A DNA stretch of 64,000 bases from Roseivirga sp. UBA6061 (GTDB taxonomy: Bacteria > Bacteroidota > Bacteroidia > Cytophagales > Cyclobacteriaceae): positions 1 through 64,000 of the forward strand of contig DIYF01000159.1 of NCBI GenBank assembly GCA_002427745.1, read 5' to 3'. The notes beneath the pieces are model-generated. The model had not been told where the DNA came from and did not search any database. It was given only the letters and a program-made list of their open reading frames with translations. How positions within the stretch are numbered: position 1 is the first letter of the stretch; every line of letters starts with the position of its first letter. Below, piece by piece: positions 61,765-64,000 of the stretch. The translations under genes and the position numbers were made by a program.

Positions 61765-62523
61765 TTACTTGTTCATCCAGTCTTTGAACTCGCTGGTTTT
61801 TGGCCTGCTTACAATGAACTCCTGGTCTCTTGGGTTGGTAACAGCCAGCTTGACCCGATGATTGAAATAGGGGTCTATCTTTTGAATGGACGATTTGGCC
61901 ACTACCTGCCCACGGTTGATTTTAAAGAACTTGGTCTGATCCAAAGTACTGAACAGGTCGTCCAGTGTTTCTTCAATGATAAAACGCTTATCCAGGGTAA
62001 CACCGAAGGTGATGCTTTCTTCAGAATAGCAGTAGAGTAATTCTGCGGTTTTAATCTGTACAAAGCTGTTCCCGACCTTGACTAAGAGACCTTCTCTCTC
62101 AGCAGGAGCCTGCAGATCACTGAGTAGCTGCTTTAAGGTAGAGGCATCTACGCTGGAGGTCCTGTTTGACTTCAGGAATTTGTCAAGGGCTCTGCTTAAG
62201 TCGTCTTTTTGAATGGGCTTGAGCAGATAATCGACACTATTCACTTTAAATGCCTGGATAGCATATTGGTCAAAGGCGGTGGTGAAAATAATCGGAGCGT
62301 CTACCTCCGTTTTTTGAAAAATCTCAAAGCTAAGTCCATCGGCCAGCTGTATGTCCATAAACACCAGGTCTGGTGTGTCATTTTGTTGAAACCATAGCAC
62401 GGCATCTTCCACCGTGTCGATAATATCCAGTAACTCGAAACTGAAGTCGCAGGCTTTGAGCATAAGCTGTAGCTGGCTCACGGCCCTTATTTCATCTTCA
62501 ATGATGAGAATTTTCATAGTCAT
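61765..62523 (-). CDS. LytTR-family response regulator
   Basis: 252 residues. N-terminal receiver: acidic pair in ILIIEDEIRAV, phospho-Asp in PDLVFMDIQLADGLSFEIF, conserved FTTAFDQYAIQAFKV and KPI Lys. C-terminal LytTR DNA-binding domain: LLVKVGNSFVQIKTAELLYC, FKINRGQVVAKSSIQKIDPY. Overlaps the sensor kinase stop by four bases (ATGA), so the pair is co-translated. Acts as a transcription regulator for an unknown target. Confidence 0.92.
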   Translation of the reverse strand: MTMKILIIEDEIRAVSQLQLMLKACDFSFELLDIIDTVEDAVLWFQQNDTPDLVFMDIQLADGLSFEIFQKTEVDAPIIFTTAFDQYAIQAFKVNSVDYLLKPIQKDDLSRALDKFLKSNRTSSVDASTLKQLLSDLQAPAEREGLLVKVGNSFVQIKTAELLYCYSEESITFGVTLDKRFIIEETLDDLFSTLDQTKFFKINRGQVVAKSSIQKIDPYFNHRVKLAVTNPRDQEFIVSRPKTSEFKDWMNK

Positions 62524-63584
62524 TCTTTTAGTGAGCCATCGTTTAATAGCGGCAGAGAAACGGAAAACTGATGGCCGTCATTCACTATGTCAACAGACCG
62601 GTCCGAAATCAGGGCATACCGCTTCTCAATGTTCTTAAGCCCCAATTTTGTTGAGGGGAGCTGCGTTGATTTTTTCTGAATTATGTTATCCACAACCATA
62701 TAGTCGCCCCTGATGTAGATGTTGATTTCCAATGGCCTGGCCCTGGAAATTACATTGTGTTTGATCGCGTTTTCCAGCAATAATTGCAGGCTCATGGGCA
62801 CAATCATCGTATTGAGATGTTCATCGGGAATGTTCCAGTTCAGCTTCAGGTTTTCTCCAAATCGTTCTGACTGTATATGAATATAGGCTTTGGCAAATTT
62901 CAGCTCATCCCGGAGGGCAATCAGGTTGGTATTACCCGCTTCCAGGAGAAAGCGATACATGTCTGACAGCTTGTCTACAAACTGCTTTGCATCCTCTTTG
63001 GGGCTCTGGTCTATGATATCGCGCAGCGTATTGAGCGTATTAAAGAAGAAGTGGGGTTGTGCCTGGTTTCGCAGTGCATCAAGCTCTGCCTGAATAATCG
63101 CCTGCTTTGATTGCTCTTCTTCCCTGATAGACTTTTTGAGAAGTATAAAAAAGTAAACCGCTTCATAAATGGCCATAATCATCGTGGTAAGCAAAATGAC
63201 GACCACCAATGATCTGGTTCTTTCCTGAAAACTATAGCTGACGTTGTCAGCGATCAAAGAAACCAGGCTTACCCCGACAAAATCGACTGCAACTACGGTT
63301 ACAAAAACACTTAGAAGCATCAGGGTAATGCGCTGAGCACTGTCCTTCAGGCTGGGATACTTTTTTCGAAGACGTATTAGAATGGACCTGTTAATGAGCC
63401 AGTCACAAGTGGAAAAAAACAAAGAGACTGCGAAGGTTATAATGGTTTCGGCTGTGGTAAGACGGTCTGCAGGCGTTTTAAATATATAGACGACAGATAA
63501 GCTTAAAACAACCACACCTATGACCGCAAACCATACATCGTCAAAGCCCAGGTATCTTATCCGTTTTTCTTTGTTTGTCGGCAT
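62520..63584 (-). CDS. LytS/YehU-type sensor histidine kinase
   Basis: 354 residues. Four hydrophobic segments in the first 180 residues (VWFAVIGVVVLSLSVVYIF, ETIITFAVSLFFSTCDWLI, ITLMLLSVFVTVVAVDFVGV, VVVILLTTMIMAIYEAVYFF), a short coiled linker (REEEQSKQAIIQAELDALRN), then the His_kinase domain with the QAQPHFFFNTLNTLRDII phosphoacceptor motif, and the ATPase N-box LLLENAIKHNV; G-boxes near LGLKNIEKRY. No periplasmic ligand domain. Partner of the downstream LytTR regulator. Confidence 0.92.
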   Translation of the reverse strand: MPTNKEKRIRYLGFDDVWFAVIGVVVLSLSVVYIFKTPADRLTTAETIITFAVSLFFSTCDWLINRSILIRLRKKYPSLKDSAQRITLMLLSVFVTVVAVDFVGVSLVSLIADNVSYSFQERTRSLVVVILLTTMIMAIYEAVYFFILLKKSIREEEQSKQAIIQAELDALRNQAQPHFFFNTLNTLRDIIDQSPKEDAKQFVDKLSDMYRFLLEAGNTNLIALRDELKFAKAYIHIQSERFGENLKLNWNIPDEHLNTMIVPMSLQLLLENAIKHNVISRARPLEINIYIRGDYMVVDNIIQKKSTQLPSTKLGLKNIEKRYALISDRSVDIVNDGHQFSVSLPLLNDGSLKE

Positions 63585-63911
63585 CTTGGTGTCAATAATG
63601 GTTTATATGCGGGCATGAGCCTGGCTGGCACAACTTTCTGATTTTATAAGTTTACAATGTAGCCGCAGGCTGTGATACAAGCTTAACTCATCTGAGTCAG
63701 GGACAGGAAAGAACCTCATAGCAGAAAAATAGTCTTTAAAATATTTCCGAGAACTATTCGGCCTGAGATTCCTGATGTTTTTCTCTCTTTCAAGATCTTA
63801 TCCTGAACTCTCCTCAAATATTAGATCTTCAGCCAGTTTGTAAAATGATTTTCAGTTGAACCATCGTTATGCAGGGTTGAATTGTAGGGTGATAGCTTTT
63901 GCTGCTTTGTT
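63585..63911. other. Intergenic region without recognised genes
   Basis: About 330 bases upstream of the sensor kinase gene. Contains the promoter region for the kinase-regulator pair near 63600-63660, A/T-rich; no ORF, repeat or RNA gene found. Confidence 0.35.
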
Positions 63912-64000
63912 TTACTCTCTCCTATTCATAATCTTTTGACTTTCATCAGATTTTTTCCAGTCAGTACCTTCCCAGCTATCAATCAAAGCTCTCCAGGCCT
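63912..64000 (-). CDS. 3' end of a gene entering from the right edge
   Basis: On the minus strand one frame is open from the window edge to a TAA at 63912-63914, giving 28 residues (AWRALIDSWEGTDWKKSDES then QKIMNRRE). Amino-acid composition looks like a real protein end, and the other two frames stop within the first 20 bases. Too little to name the product. Confidence 0.4.
   Translation of the reverse strand, partial: AWRALIDSWEGTDWKKSDESQKIMNRRE

Noticed and set aside
1..64000. tRNA or rRNA genes, CRISPR arrays, insertion sequences, attachment sites, phage genes
   Set aside because: No cloverleaf tRNA, rRNA stretch, regularly spaced repeat array, transposase or integrase signature was seen on either strand; a covariance-model scan would be decisive for RNAs.

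Overview
The window is an ordinary chromosomal stretch of a Bacteroidota bacterium, most likely an aerobic member of the Cytophagales. Evidence for the phylum: a TonB-dependent receptor operon with DUF4249 lipoproteins, DUF4252 proteins behind an ECF sigma factor, a beta-helix protein with a type IX secretion C-terminal tail, a Tgt without the usual zinc cysteines, a subclass A2-like beta-lactamase, LytTR/LytS-type signalling, a scarcity of Shine-Dalgarno sequences and several TAnnTTTG-type promoter boxes. I saw no rRNA, tRNA, CRISPR array, insertion sequence or phage gene. Family names come from reading the translations; no database search was run.

Layout. 1-11,530: an NhaA antiporter with a degenerate DsbA-like N-terminus (cut by the left edge, apparent frameshift), two DUF1801-type proteins, a possible TerD-like protein, GNAT and gamma-glutamylcyclotransferase enzymes, a YARHG protein, a YciI/VOC/AraC group and an orphan CdiI-like immunity protein. 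11,531-22,300: a DUF6090-like membrane protein, an exported 'asparagine synthetase B'-like protein divergent from an orphan MacB-type permease, rsmG, an ECF sigma factor, a membrane glycosyltransferase, tgt, and two near-identical LptF/LptG-type permeases flanking an EamA transporter. 22,300-30,800 (minus strand): an isoquinoline-oxidoreductase-type molybdoenzyme pair, an M23 peptidase, an exported TNT-domain protein, ispE, fabI and two coupled cell-envelope proteins.

30,997-43,112 (plus strand): ECF sigma factor, membrane anti-sigma candidate and two DUF4252 proteins; an ABC exporter (TTG start); a LolA-like protein; an unannotated 34-residue membrane protein with its own terminator; then a tightly coupled operon of TonB-dependent receptor, two DUF4249 lipoproteins and an MG2-type protein carrying a receptor-plug-like motif. 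This operon is the best candidate for an incompletely described system: it looks like a SusCD-type uptake module in which DUF4249 proteins replace SusD.

43,160-64,000 (minus strand): mixed accessory genes, including a Crp/Fnr regulator, two AraC regulators, an SDR enzyme, a LysE exporter, a T9SS beta-helix protein, a cupin lipoprotein, a methyltransferase, a DUF2490 protein, a class A beta-lactamase, an M23 lipoprotein, an Lnt-like nitrilase-fold membrane protein and a LytS/LytTR two-component pair. A gene fragment enters at the right edge.
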